Shown here: positions 20,738-30,409 of the stretch, piece by piece | Numbering within the stretch: the stretch's first letter is position 1 | Layout: every line of letters begins with the position of its first letter | Assembly: GCA_019239975.1 (NCBI GenBank) | Contig: JAFAZE010000070.1 | Span: forward strand, 93,478-157,477 | Source of the DNA: Streptosporangiaceae bacterium | Lineage (GTDB): Bacteria > Actinomycetota > Actinomycetes > Streptosporangiales > Streptosporangiaceae | Direction of reading: 5' to 3' | Length of the DNA stretch: 64,000 bases | Translations under genes and position numbers: made by a program | Notes under the pieces: model-generated | What the model was told of the DNA's origin: nothing | The model's input: only the letters and a program-made list of their open reading frames with translations | Database searches by the model: none

Positions 20738-21142
20738 ATGCTGACGATCCCCCGCGAGCTCTACGACAAGGTCGTGGAGCACGCCCGGAAAGACCATCCG
20801 GACGAGGCGTGCGGCGTGCTGGCCGGCCCGGCGGGCAGCGACCGTCCCGAGCGGTTCATCCCCATGCAGAACGCCGAGCGCTCGCCGACCTTCTACCGGT
20901 TCGACTCCATGGAGCAGTTCCGCGTGTGGCGCGACATGGACGACCGCGACGAGGAGCCGGTGGTGATCTACCACTCGCACACCGCGACGGAGGCGTACCC
21001 GTCGCGCACGGACATCTCCTACGCCAGCGAGCCGAACGCGCACTACGTCCTGGTGTCGACCCGCGACGAGCGCGACGCCGAGTTCCGCTCGTTCCGCATC
21101 ACCGGCGGAGAGGTGTCCGAGGAGCCCGTCCAGGTCATCTGA
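20738..21142 (+). CDS. mec: CysO-cysteine peptidase, JAMM family
   Basis: A 134-residue M67 zinc peptidase. The catalytic Glu lies in DEACGVLAG and the zinc ligands in the exact JAMM pattern H-S-H-x7-S-x2-D (YHSHTATEAYPSRTD). In M. tuberculosis Mec releases cysteine from the CysO-cysteine adduct. No Shine-Dalgarno precedes the ATG, but a -10-like TACGCT lies eight bases upstream, so an internal leaderless start is possible. It overlaps the open DUF2017 frame completely, in another frame. Confidence 0.92.
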   Translation: MLTIPRELYDKVVEHARKDHPDEACGVLAGPAGSDRPERFIPMQNAERSPTFYRFDSMEQFRVWRDMDDRDEEPVVIYHSHTATEAYPSRTDISYASEPNAHYVLVSTRDERDAEFRSFRITGGEVSEEPVQVI

Positions 21143-21210
21143 AAGGAATGATCCCGCCCCCCGCCGGGTTTCCATCCAAGGCATGCCGAGTTCACCGAGG
21201 AGCGTTGTCC

Positions 21211-21501
21211 ATGGCCATCGAGGTCCGCATCCCGACGATCCTGCGCAGCTATACCGGCGGCGCGAAGCTGGTGCAGGGTTCCGGATCCACCCTGAGCGAG
21301 CTGATCGCCGATCTGGACAGCCAGCACGGCGGCCTGCGCGGCCGGCTCGTCGACGACGGCGGTACCCTGCGGCGTTTCGTCAACGTTTACCTCAATGACG
21401 AGGATGTGCGTTTCCTGGGCGGACTGGAGACGCCGGTCAAGGACGGCGACACCGTCACAGTGCTTCCCGCCGTGGCCGGCGGAGCCGCCGTGGCCGGCTG
21501 A
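21211..21501 (+). CDS. cysO: sulfur-carrier protein CysO with C-terminal extension
   Basis: A 96-residue ubiquitin-fold carrier for cysteine synthesis. It carries sulfide as a thiocarboxylate on a C-terminal glycine. The core matches M. tuberculosis CysO (IPTILRSYTGG, FVNVYLNDEDVRF, VLPAVAGG), but Gly90-Gly91 is followed by five more residues, AAVAG, apparently from a short tandem duplication of GCCGTGGCCGGC. The carrier would have to be trimmed before activation. GAGGAG precedes the ATG at 21211. Mec lies upstream and cysM 30 bases downstream. Confidence 0.9.
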   Translation: MAIEVRIPTILRSYTGGAKLVQGSGSTLSELIADLDSQHGGLRGRLVDDGGTLRRFVNVYLNDEDVRFLGGLETPVKDGDTVTVLPAVAGGAAVAG

Positions 21502-21513
21502 CCATCCGATTGA

Positions 21514-22491
<978 letters not shown>

Positions 22492-22506
22492 ACCACGTAT
22501 CCGCTC

Positions 22507-24831
22507 TCAGGAGACGGCGTACGCCCGGGTGATCGTCTCGGCGATCTGCCCGCCCGCCGCGTCGGCCGCGGTCACCCGCAGCGTGACGAGGCTTCCCGCC
22601 GGGGCGCCGAACGTCGCGCGGTAGGCTCCGCCGGAGCCCGTCACCGTGGCGGGAACCCAGGTCTTCCCGTCGTTCAGCGACACCTGCGCCGTGACATGCG
22701 TGACCTTCGCCGCCTTCGCGAGCTGCAGGTGCCCGGCGGAGATGTCCACGGTCTGCGGCCCCGGCCCCGCCCGGCCCGTCAAAGTCAGCCCCGGCACCGC
22801 GTACTCCAGCGTCAGCAGCGGCTGCGGCGCGCAGTCCCGCCCGGTCAGCCTCGTCCTCGGCGAGAATACGCACGCCCAGCCCGGCGGCACCGTGGCGCCC
22901 GGCTGGGCCACCGAGTGCCACGTCCACACCGTCTGGCTGGCCGTGGACAGCGGGTAAGGCTGCCCGGTCCGCGACGCGTTCAGCACGAACCTGATCGTGG
23001 ACGGCCCTGGCCGCACGGGCACCTGCTTGTAGAAGTCGCCTCCGGACCAGCCCGGTGAGGTCAGCGCGCTGCCCGACGCGATCTTCGTCCCGTTCTGGTC
23101 GATCTCGTACGTGCCGCCGAACGTGCCCACGCTGCCGGCCTCGCCGGGCAGGTAACCCGACCCGGTGTGGCCGGGTGTGCCGTCGCTGAACGGCGTCATG
23201 TCGAGGGTCAGCGTGTCGCCGGAGCGGCTCGCCGACACCAGCGCCGGAGCCGCGCTGGCCGCGCCGAGCACGTTCACGCTGGGCGCCGTGTGCAGCGGGT
23301 ACGCGTTCCAGTAGGCCGCTGTCACCTGGCCCGCGCGGAACGTCCGCCAGGTGTCCTGCTGGCCCCCGGACAGCGCCCCCCACCCCTGGAAGTACTGGGT
23401 GTACCACTGCACCGCCGGGCTGCCCGCGGTCAGGTACTCGGTCCGCTGCTCCGGAACCGGCATCGAGAACGCGTAGCCGCCTCCGGGGCCGCCCTCCCGG
23501 ATCTGGAGCGGGAACAGGCCGCCCTGCAGCACGCCGCCGGTGCCTGCCACGTCGGCGTAGTACCGCGCGCCGGCCGTCGCGAGGCTCCGCGGGTCCACGG
23601 TGATCTGCTGCGAGTGCACGAGGCCGCTGAGATCCTGGTAGGTGACGTTGTACTCGTACGGGTTCGCCGCGCCGGCGGGGGAGAACAGCTGGCCGAAGGT
23701 GAATATCCGCAGACCGCCCACGGTGGGCCGCCGGCTGGTCGGGCTGACCCACATCGGGAACCCTTCGACCTCGCTGCCCCAGATGTTAACGATCGGGCCG
23801 GCCGCCCCCAGGCGCATCAGCTGGAAGTTGACGTCACCGGGAACCGACGGCCGCGGCGTGCGAAAGCCGGCCTCGCTGCCGGCCGACCTCTCGGCGACAG
23901 CCACCGAGGTGTTCGCGGTCACGGTGAACTGCGGCAGGATCGCGAACCGCTGGGCGACCGGCGCTCCCGCCCGGTTCATGTCGGTGAAGACCGCTATCGC
24001 CCAGTAGTGCCCGGCCGGCACGCTGAACTTCGCGGTGCCGCGGTAGAAGTCGTTTACCGACCCGAGGAAGGGCGGCTCGGCGAGGCGGGAGGCGTCGTCG
24101 GCGTTGAACACCATCACCACGTCACCCGTGTCGGGCTTGCCGGCCAGGTTGGTGCCGTCGACGGTGAGCGTGTGCATCGGGAACCGCGGCGCGGGGCGCT
24201 GGGCCGGGCGGGTCCCCGCGAGGCTGACCGTGACGCCGCCGGCGAAGATACCGTCCGTTCCGTAACTTCCTTGTGCATGATCGGCCTGGAACTGCCGCAG
24301 CAGGGCCGCGCCGAACACCTGCGCCGACGACGCGGTCAGATAGCCGGCCGCCACGCCGGCGCCCGCACTGGTGATCCTCACGCCGGGCAGGGACGGCTCC
24401 GCGCCCGTGTAGCTCACCCGGACGGGCAGCATGCCGCCCCGCGCGCGGGCGGCGAGGGCGCTGACGTCGAAGAGGCTGGGATCGAGGCCCCGGCCCAGGT
24501 AGGGCAGCGCCACGGCGGGAATCTCATAGCTCGTCCCGCCCGCGCTGAGCCGCAGCAGCGACCCGGCGAAACCGCGCGCTGACGGTATCACCGTCACGGC
24601 GCTGCGCCCGCCCGGCCCGCTGGTGATCGCGATCCGGTCGCCGTTGACGAGCAGCGCGTCCCGCTGCGCGGCCACGGCCTGGGCCGGGGCGGCGCCGGTA
24701 CGGACGGCCGCCGGTTTCGCGGCCGTGCTTGCCGCGGACGGTCCCATCCCGATCGTGAGCGCCGCGGCGATGGCGAGCCCCGCCGCGGCGACCACGGGCA
24801 GCCGGGACGCAGCGGGCGGACGGTGGTTCAC
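22507..24831 (-). CDS. large secreted protein of unknown function
   Basis: A 774-residue exported protein. The GTG at 24831 has AGGAGG five bases upstream and gives a good signal peptide (SRLPVVAAAGLAIAAALTIGMGPSAAS). The rest is beta-rich with Tyr/Gly/Asp-rich stretches, including YWAIAVFTDMNRAG and, at the C-terminus, an Ig-like domain (VSLNDGKTWVPATV, then VTLRVTAADAAGG) of the kind found at the end of secreted subtilases and molybdo-enzymes. I see no catalytic triad. It occupies the place of the rhomboid and murI genes in the mycobacterial order. Confidence 0.7.
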   Translation of the reverse strand: MNHRPPAASRLPVVAAAGLAIAAALTIGMGPSAASTAAKPAAVRTGAAPAQAVAAQRDALLVNGDRIAITSGPGGRSAVTVIPSARGFAGSLLRLSAGGTSYEIPAVALPYLGRGLDPSLFDVSALAARARGGMLPVRVSYTGAEPSLPGVRITSAGAGVAAGYLTASSAQVFGAALLRQFQADHAQGSYGTDGIFAGGVTVSLAGTRPAQRPAPRFPMHTLTVDGTNLAGKPDTGDVVMVFNADDASRLAEPPFLGSVNDFYRGTAKFSVPAGHYWAIAVFTDMNRAGAPVAQRFAILPQFTVTANTSVAVAERSAGSEAGFRTPRPSVPGDVNFQLMRLGAAGPIVNIWGSEVEGFPMWVSPTSRRPTVGGLRIFTFGQLFSPAGAANPYEYNVTYQDLSGLVHSQQITVDPRSLATAGARYYADVAGTGGVLQGGLFPLQIREGGPGGGYAFSMPVPEQRTEYLTAGSPAVQWYTQYFQGWGALSGGQQDTWRTFRAGQVTAAYWNAYPLHTAPSVNVLGAASAAPALVSASRSGDTLTLDMTPFSDGTPGHTGSGYLPGEAGSVGTFGGTYEIDQNGTKIASGSALTSPGWSGGDFYKQVPVRPGPSTIRFVLNASRTGQPYPLSTASQTVWTWHSVAQPGATVPPGWACVFSPRTRLTGRDCAPQPLLTLEYAVPGLTLTGRAGPGPQTVDISAGHLQLAKAAKVTHVTAQVSLNDGKTWVPATVTGSGGAYRATFGAPAGSLVTLRVTAADAAGGQIAETITRAYAVS

Positions 24832-24952
24832 GCGAGCCTCCTGGAGGGTCATCCTTGCCGGGCTTGCTTCGGGGCCGCTTGCCGGGACGCCGGCTTCCCC
24901 GATATACCACGCCGTGAAGAGGCCCTGGGCGTTGACACTCGTTGCACGAATC

Positions 24953-25004
24953 ATGCGGCAACTTCGGTCCCCCCGGGCATGCGGCAACCTCGGTCCCCCC
25001 GGGC
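24953..25004. repeat. 26-bp tandem direct repeat
   Basis: ATGCGGCAAC(T/C)TCGGTCC followed by CCCCGGGC, two adjoining copies with one difference, between a secreted-protein gene and the divergent MBL hydrolase start. It could be a pair of operators or a simple duplication. Confidence 0.75.
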
Positions 25005-25015
25005 ACAATGTGTGC

Positions 25016-25765
25016 ATGCGGCTGACCGTCGTGGGCTGCGCGGGGAGCTTTCCCGGCCCGGAGAGCCCCGCGTCCTGTTACCTGCTGGAGGCAGACGGGT
25101 TCCGTCTCGTCATCGATCTCGGCAACGGAGCGCTCGGCGCTCTGCAGCGATACGCGGGCCTGTTCGACGTCGACGCGATCTGCCTGAGTCACCTGCACAC
25201 GGACCACTGCGTCGACCTGTACTCCTACCGGGTGGCGCGGGAGATCGCGCAGGGCGGCCCGCTGCCGCCGATCCCGGTGTTCGGCCCGGCGGGAACCGCA
25301 GAGCGGATCGCGCTGGTGCACGGCCCGGGCGGGGACGACGGCCTGGCCAAGCGGTTCACGTTCTCCACGCTCGCCCCCGGAACGTTCGAGGCCGGCCCGT
25401 TCCGCATCACCGCGGATCACGTGAACCACCCGGTGGAGACGTTCGGTTTCCGGGTCGACCACGGCGGCCGGCGGCTCGCCTACTCCGCCGACACGGGGAA
25501 GTGTGACGCGCTGACGCGGCTCGCGGCGGGCGCGGACCTGCTGCTCTGCGAGGCCTCGTTCCTGGAGGGCCCCGGCCTGCCGGGGGACGTCCACCTCACG
25601 GGCCGCCAGGCCGGGGAGCACGCGGCGCGGGCGGGCGCCGGGGAGCTCGTGCTCACGCACCTGGTCGTGTGGAACGACCCGGCCGCCTCGCTCGCCGAGG
25701 CGGCCGGCGCCTTCGGCGGCACGGTGTCGCTGGCGGCCGCGGGCCGCGTGATCGACCTGGTGTGA
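25016..25765 (+). CDS. MBL-fold metallohydrolase (Rv1339-like)
   Basis: A 249-residue hydrolase. The metal motif HLHTDH lies at residues 59-64, with the later ligands in DHVNHPV, SADTG and THL. Position before rph and rdgB is as for M. tuberculosis Rv1339, which has been reported to be an atypical cyclic-AMP phosphodiesterase. The same activity here is inferred. The ATG at 25016 follows two tandem repeats; no strong Shine-Dalgarno is seen. Confidence 0.82.
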   Translation: MRLTVVGCAGSFPGPESPASCYLLEADGFRLVIDLGNGALGALQRYAGLFDVDAICLSHLHTDHCVDLYSYRVAREIAQGGPLPPIPVFGPAGTAERIALVHGPGGDDGLAKRFTFSTLAPGTFEAGPFRITADHVNHPVETFGFRVDHGGRRLAYSADTGKCDALTRLAAGADLLLCEASFLEGPGLPGDVHLTGRQAGEHAARAGAGELVLTHLVVWNDPAASLAEAAGAFGGTVSLAAAGRVIDLV

Positions 25766-25847
25766 TCGACCTGGAACGCGCCCCGTGAATCTCCGTCCCG
25801 CCGCGCCCCCCGGTCACCGCCCGGTAGCCGGGCGGCGACCGCCCCGC

Positions 25848-25853
25848 TATAGG
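25848..25853 (+). promoter_or_regulatory. -10 box for leaderless rph
   Basis: TATAGG nine bases before the ATG at 25863, with no Shine-Dalgarno. The same TATAGGCTGG sequence precedes the GNAT gene at 52365. Confidence 0.5.
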
Positions 25854-25862
25854 CTGGCCACC

Positions 25863-26582
25863 ATGTCACGGCCAGATGGACGATCGGATGATGCGCTGCG
25901 CCCGGTGCGGTTCACCAGGCGCTGGCTCGACCATGCCGAGGGGTCGGTGCTCGTCGAGTTCGGCGCGACCCGGGTGCTGTGCGCCGCCAGTGTCGCCGAG
26001 GAGGTGCCGCGCTGGCGGCGCGGCAGCGGGCTCGGCTGGGTGACCGCCGAGTACGCGATGCTCCCGAGGGCGACGAACACCCGGGGTGACCGCGAATCGG
26101 TCAAGGGCCGCCTCGGCGGGCGCACGCAGGAGATCTCGCGCCTGGTCGGGCGCTCGCTGCGGGCCTGCGTGGACCTCAAGGCGCTCGGCGAGAACACGAT
26201 CATCATCGACTGCGACGTGCTGCAGGCGGACGGCGGCACCCGCACCGCCGCGGTCACCGGCGGCTACGTGGCGCTGGCCGACGCGGTCGCGTGGCTGCGC
26301 GGTCGCGGGCGGTGCAAGGGCGAGCCGCTGGTGACGTCGGTGTCCGCGGTCAGCGTGGGCATCGTGGGCGGCCGGCCGCGCCTCGACCTGTGCTACGAGG
26401 AGGACGTCGCGGCGGAGACCGACATGAACGTGGTCTGCACGGCGCCCGGTGACTTCGTGGAGATCCAGGGCACGGCGGAGCGCGAGCCGTTCGGCCGGCA
26501 GCTGCTCGGCCAGTTGCTCGATCTCGCGGTCGCCGGCTGCGGCGAGCTGAGCAGGCTGCAGGGTGAGGCCCTTGCCGGCTGA
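25863..26582 (+). CDS. rph: ribonuclease PH
   Basis: A 239-residue phosphorolytic 3'-5' exoribonuclease that trims tRNA 3' ends. Motifs typical of the family include [59 protein letters not shown] and [12 protein letters not shown]. The ATG at 25863 is chosen over an upstream GTG because family proteins start at this point and a -10 box lies just before. It overlaps rdgB by 20 bases, a very common pairing. Confidence 0.94.
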   Translation: MSRPDGRSDDALRPVRFTRRWLDHAEGSVLVEFGATRVLCAASVAEEVPRWRRGSGLGWVTAEYAMLPRATNTRGDRESVKGRLGGRTQEISRLVGRSLRACVDLKALGENTIIIDCDVLQADGGTRTAAVTGGYVALADAVAWLRGRGRCKGEPLVTSVSAVSVGIVGGRPRLDLCYEEDVAAETDMNVVCTAPGDFVEIQGTAEREPFGRQLLGQLLDLAVAGCGELSRLQGEALAG

Positions 26583-27222
26583 GCCGCGCCTGGTCCTGGC
26601 GACGCGCAACGCGCACAAGGTGGCGGAACTGTCCAGAATCCTCGCGGCGGCGGGGGCCGGCGACGGCCTGGCCGGACTGGACGCGTTCCCCGGAGCGCCG
26701 GAGGTGCCCGAAACGGGGCTGACCTTCGCGGACAACGCCCTGCTGAAGGCCCGCGCCATCGCCGCGTACACCGGCCTGCCCGCCGTCGCGGACGACTCGG
26801 GGCTGTGCGTCGACGCGCTGAACGGCATGCCCGGCGTGTTCTCCGCGCGCTGGTCCGGCCGCCACGGCGACGACCGCGCCAACCTCGACCTCGTCCTGGG
26901 CCAGATCGCTGACGTCGGCGACTCCCGCCGCGGCGCCCAGTTCGTCTGCGTAGCCGCCCTCGCGCTCCCCTCCTCACCTCCGCCCGGCACAGACCCGCAC
27001 CCGCAGCCGGGCCGGGAGTGGGCGGTGGTCGGCGTGCTGGACGGGTCGCTGACCCGTGAGCCGCGCGGCTCGGGAGGCTTCGGCTACGACCCGGTGTTCG
27101 TACCCGCCGGCGCCGGGCTCACCACCGCGCAGCTCGCCCCCGCGGACAAGGACGCGATCAGCCACCGCGGCCGCGCGTTCCGTGCCCTCGCCCCGAGCAT
27201 CGCCCAGCACGCGTACACCTAG
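26563..27222 (+). CDS. rdgB: XTP/dITP diphosphatase
   Basis: A 219-residue HAM1/RdgB house-cleaning pyrophosphatase that removes dITP and [17 protein letters not shown] at the N-terminus, [30 protein letters not shown] and [13 protein letters not shown] mark the active site. The GTG at 26563 overlaps the end of rph. A ~15-residue Pro-rich insertion ([16 protein letters not shown]) precedes the strand carrying GVLDG and looks lineage-specific. A strong terminator lies about 100 bases downstream. Confidence 0.93.
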   Translation: MRPLPAEPRLVLATRNAHKVAELSRILAAAGAGDGLAGLDAFPGAPEVPETGLTFADNALLKARAIAAYTGLPAVADDSGLCVDALNGMPGVFSARWSGRHGDDRANLDLVLGQIADVGDSRRGAQFVCVAALALPSSPPPGTDPHPQPGREWAVVGVLDGSLTREPRGSGGFGYDPVFVPAGAGLTTAQLAPADKDAISHRGRAFRALAPSIAQHAYT

Positions 27223-27557
27223 ATCGCCCGGTCAGGTAGCCGCCACGGCGGGAGGTCTTCCGCAATGCCCGAATGACAAGCCACACCCCGACCCAGCCCA
27301 GCCATTTCCCGCCGCACCGGGGTTTTGGGTGCGATCCGCGCTGCCATCACAGCACGGATCGCACCCAAACCGGCCAGCCACTCCTCCGCACTCTGACCGC
27401 CACCCTGGCCACGCGCCGCCACCCCCACGCCGCCCTAGTCGCGCCGCCAGCTCCGAGCCGCGCTAGCCCGCGTGAGCCGCCCCGGGCCGCCCCGCGCGAG
27501 CCACTCACCACACGCGAGCACTCACCACACGCGAGCCACTTCACCCGCCCGGGGGCG
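27223..27557. other. convergent intergenic region
   Basis: 335 bases with no supported gene: the terminator at 27324-27369, then a C-rich stretch ending in two tandem copies of CACTCACCACACGCGAG near 27505-27538. Confidence 0.6.
27324..27369. terminator. long terminator hairpin after rdgB
   Basis: TTTGGGTGCGATCCG pairs perfectly with CGGATCGCACCCAAA; after one mismatch the stem continues for four pairs to a CCATCA loop. It serves convergent genes. Confidence 0.8.
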
Positions 27558-28415
27558 TCACCCCTTGAGAGCGCTTGCCGGGATGGTGGCGGTCTCGGAC
27601 GCGGGCGGAAGCTGGACGGTGACGGGCTGGTTGACGCTCGTGACCACCATGGTGATGGTCTCGGTCATCGTGCTGCCGTCCTCGGTCACGACGACCTTCC
27701 GCGCCTGGTGCTGGTCGTCAAGCCAGACCTTGAAGTCGGCCGAGCCGATGCCGGCCCGCTCGATCGCCTGCCCGAACTTGGCCCGGAAGCTCGCCGGGAG
27801 CCTCGCCATCGCCGCGGCCATCGCGTAGCTGCCCGAGTACTCCGTGACCGGAACCCCGTCGATGACGCCGTGGCCCACGACCCGCACGTCGGTGGCGCCC
27901 GCGAGCATCTGCGTCTGCACGAGCGGGCTGCTGCTCTGCGCCTGCTGGACGAGCTGGCTCAGGTTGAGCCCGCCGGTGGCCCTGGAGATCTCGCTGTACG
28001 GCAGCTTGATCCACGTTTTGCCGGTCATCTGGGTGAACGCGCCCATCCGGATGTAGATGGCGCTGCTGGTCAGGATCTCCTCCATGCCGCCAGGAAGGGT
28101 GTGCCCGGCGGCGCTGAACGTCGGGAAGTTCGCGTCAGCCAGCAGCGACGGGGTGCTCGTCTCGCGCATCGTGCCCGACGCGTCCAGGGGGCTCGGGCCG
28201 TTGACGTGCATGCTGAAGGTGGCGCTGAAGGACTTCGCGAGCTGCGCGTTCTTCGCCGCGAGCTGGATCGCCTGCTGTGCGGTCTGCGCGCTGGTGCTGC
28301 CGCTGGGCCTGGGTGCCGCCCCGCTGTGCGAAGCGCCGCATCCGGCGGCGAGGACCGCCACGGCCCCCGCGGCGACGGCCATCTGCAGCGGGCGGCCAGT
28401 AAAACGTGAGAACAC
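27558..28415 (-). CDS. putative lipoprotein, LppX/LolA-like
   Basis: A 285-residue exported protein. The N-terminal signal ends in a lipobox, VLAAGC, with the lipidated Cys at 26. The mature part, after a Ser/Gly/Ala linker, alternates beta strands and helices (SFSATFSMHV, GTWIKLPY-like, SADFKVWLDDQHQARKVVV), as in actinobacterial LppX/LprG-type or DUF-type lipid-binding lipoproteins. No ligand can be predicted. It is divergent from the peroxiredoxin gene. Confidence 0.78.
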   Translation of the reverse strand: MFSRFTGRPLQMAVAAGAVAVLAAGCGASHSGAAPRPSGSTSAQTAQQAIQLAAKNAQLAKSFSATFSMHVNGPSPLDASGTMRETSTPSLLADANFPTFSAAGHTLPGGMEEILTSSAIYIRMGAFTQMTGKTWIKLPYSEISRATGGLNLSQLVQQAQSSSPLVQTQMLAGATDVRVVGHGVIDGVPVTEYSGSYAMAAAMARLPASFRAKFGQAIERAGIGSADFKVWLDDQHQARKVVVTEDGSTMTETITMVVTSVNQPVTVQLPPASETATIPASALKG

Positions 28416-28598
28416 GCCGAACCTCCTGCCCTGATCTCAACAGCTGATCTCGACATAGGCGGGCCGGATGAATCACGGCATTTCCCCCGTACCCGCAATT
28501 TCCGGCTCAACACTACCGCTCGTCCTCAGCTCCGTCCGCAAGTCGCCGGGAACCGCTGGTTGACGATAGCGTTGGGGCGATCAACGGAAGGAGTTCCC

Positions 28599-29069
28599 GT
28601 GACCGGAGAGCGGCTTGCGCCGGGGGACCCGGCGCCGGATTTCACCCTGCCGGACGCCGGCGGCAATCCCGTGGCGCTGTCGTCGTTCCGCGGCAGGCAG
28701 GTGATCGTCTACTTCTACCCGGCGGCCATGACTCCTGGCTGCACGAAGGAAGCCTGCGACTTCAGGGACAGTCTCCCGGGCCTGGCCGCGGCCGGCGTCG
28801 CGGTGCTCGGGATCTCCCCGGATACTCCCGCGAAGCTCGCGAAGTTCCGGGACAAGGAGGGCCTCACCTTCCCGCTGCTGTCCGACCCGGACCACGCGGC
28901 GCAGCGTGCCTACGGCGCGTACGGGGAGAAGACCCTCTACGGCAGGAAAAGCGTCGGCGTAATCCGCTCCACGTTCGTCATCGGCCCGGACGGGAAAATC
29001 GAGAAGGCATACTACGGCGTCAAGGCAACCGGGCACGTAGCGCGGCTGACCAAGGAGCTCGGGGTCTGA
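28599..29069 (+). CDS. bcp: thioredoxin-dependent thiol peroxidase (PrxQ/BCP)
   Basis: A 156-residue peroxiredoxin reducing hydroperoxides. The peroxidatic Cys48 is in TPGCTKEAC and the resolving Cys53 is five residues later, the one-subunit PrxQ arrangement. APDFTLPD and STFVIGPDGKI are also typical. The GTG at 28599 has AAGGAG five to six bases upstream. It acts in the cytosol with thioredoxin. A tRNA gene follows. Confidence 0.92.
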   Translation: MTGERLAPGDPAPDFTLPDAGGNPVALSSFRGRQVIVYFYPAAMTPGCTKEACDFRDSLPGLAAAGVAVLGISPDTPAKLAKFRDKEGLTFPLLSDPDHAAQRAYGAYGEKTLYGRKSVGVIRSTFVIGPDGKIEKAYYGVKATGHVARLTKELGV

Positions 29070-29085
29070 CCCGGCTCCCCGTGAA

Positions 29086-29169
29086 GCGGGCGTGGCGAAA
29101 TTGGCATACGCGGCAGGTTTAGGTCCTGTTGGTGGAAACACTGTGGGGGTTCGAGTCCCCCCGCCCGCA
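29086..29169 (+). tRNA. tRNA-Leu (anticodon UAG)
   Basis: Acceptor GCGGGCG pairs with CGCCCGC (29162-29168). The anticodon stem GCAGG/CCTGT encloses loop TTTAGGT, giving anticodon UAG. The long variable arm and GGTTCGAGTCC T-arm fit the leucine class. No CCA is encoded. Confidence 0.93.
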
Positions 29170-29184
29170 CTCTCAGATCACACC

Positions 29185-30192
29185 CTAGCCGCCGAGCATC
29201 TGGCTGACGTTGAACGCGTGCTTGAGCAGGCCGAACTGGAGCATCACGTCCGCGACGCGCTGCAGCCGCGGTTTGTCGACGCCCAGCGGGTAGGTGTCGA
29301 GCGCCATGACCGAAGCGATCGTCGGGGGCACCTGGCCGTTCTGCGGTCCCTTCAGGGACTCAAAGGCCTGTTCAACCGTTGGCCGGCTGGTGTCCGCGAT
29401 CTGCTGTCCCTGCTCCAGCGCCTTGACGAAGGCGGCCAGCGTGCTGGGGTATCTCGCCGCCCAGGCCCTGGTGACGACGTAACCCTCGATCGGGAACTGC
29501 TGCGTCGCACCCTGGTTCAGGTCGGCCAGCGTGATGGCGCCGAGGTTCTCCTCCGCGAGGCTGGCGAACGGCTCGGGGAGGGTCACCGCGGCGATCTTGC
29601 CGGACGCGAGTTCCTGGCCCATGTCGGGGAACGGGATGGGCTTGACGGGGAACTTGACGGCCGACGGGCTGATGTCGTGCTCGGTGAGCACCGAGGCGCT
29701 CAGCAGGTACTCGATGTTGCTGGGCGCGTTGACCCCCAGCACATGGCCCTTCAGCTGCGCCAGCGACCTGATCGGCGACGTGGGCAGGGTGAAGATCACC
29801 TGGGCCCCCTGCTGCATCACCGATCCCTCGGCGACGATCCGCAGGTCGTCGTGCCGCTGCGCCGCCGCCTGGATGTACGACACGTAGTTGCCGCCCGTGA
29901 TGTCGTACTGGCCCCGCATCTGGCCGGCGATCACCGTGTCGCTGCTGGTGGCGGGCGTGTAATTGATCTTCAGCCCCGCCGCGGCGAACAGCCCCTGATG
30001 CAGGGCGACGAAGAAGCCCGCCGAGTCCATGGCCGGGACGACGGCCACGTTCAGTGTGGTTTTTTCCAGGGAGTCGGCCGGTGCCGGGCCGGCGCCCGTG
30101 CCGCTTCCGCCGCCGCTCGCGCATCCCGCCGCGACCAGTGCCGCGATCGCCGGGACGAGCAGTGCCGGAACGCGCAACCTCTTACGAATCAT
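29185..30192 (-). CDS. ABC transporter substrate-binding lipoprotein (NMT1/SsuA-like)
   Basis: A 335-residue exported lipoprotein with lipobox LVAAGC (Cys near 24). The mature domain begins TTLNVAVVPAMDSAGFFVALHQGLFAAAGL, the start typical of nitrate/sulfonate/thiamine-precursor binding proteins, and VTLPEPFASLAEE matches the E-P-F loop. GGAGAGGA precedes the ATG. No permease or ATPase gene adjoins it, so it is an orphan here. Ligand unknown. The 217-base gap upstream holds a GGGAGAGG/CCTCTCCC hairpin. Confidence 0.82.
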   Translation of the reverse strand: MIRKRLRVPALLVPAIAALVAAGCASGGGSGTGAGPAPADSLEKTTLNVAVVPAMDSAGFFVALHQGLFAAAGLKINYTPATSSDTVIAGQMRGQYDITGGNYVSYIQAAAQRHDDLRIVAEGSVMQQGAQVIFTLPTSPIRSLAQLKGHVLGVNAPSNIEYLLSASVLTEHDISPSAVKFPVKPIPFPDMGQELASGKIAAVTLPEPFASLAEENLGAITLADLNQGATQQFPIEGYVVTRAWAARYPSTLAAFVKALEQGQQIADTSRPTVEQAFESLKGPQNGQVPPTIASVMALDTYPLGVDKPRLQRVADVMLQFGLLKHAFNVSQMLGG

Positions 30193-30409
30193 CGGGTCCT
30201 CTCCCCTGGGCCCGGGAGAGGTCCTCCGCGTTCCGCGTCCGCATACCGCACCGCGCCAGCCGCCCTCTCCCCTGGTGTCCAGGCAGGATAAATCAGAATC
30301 AATTCAAGATTCATCGATTTGGGGGAAGAAGGGGTGTTAGCCCGGTCACCCAGCGCGATACACGCCGTCCGAAACCGGCCCGCGGCGCGGTGACCCGGCC
30401 GCGGCGGCG

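Noticed and set aside
20134..21501. A genuine DUF2017-CysO fusion protein
   Set aside because: The middle ~165 residues are a shifted translation of mec, and cysO has its own ribosome-binding site, so I treat it as a lost stop and not a designed fusion.
27505..27538. CRISPR-like repeats
   Set aside because: Only two adjoining copies without spacers; a simple tandem duplication. No CRISPR array or cas gene is in the window.
29092..30291. Plus-strand gene starting inside the tRNA
   Set aside because: It is the complement of the binding-protein gene; composition and start position are not those of a real gene.
30193..30409. TPP riboswitch before the NMT1-like gene
   Set aside because: I looked for the conserved CTGAGA and ACCTGATC elements on the coding strand and did not find them.
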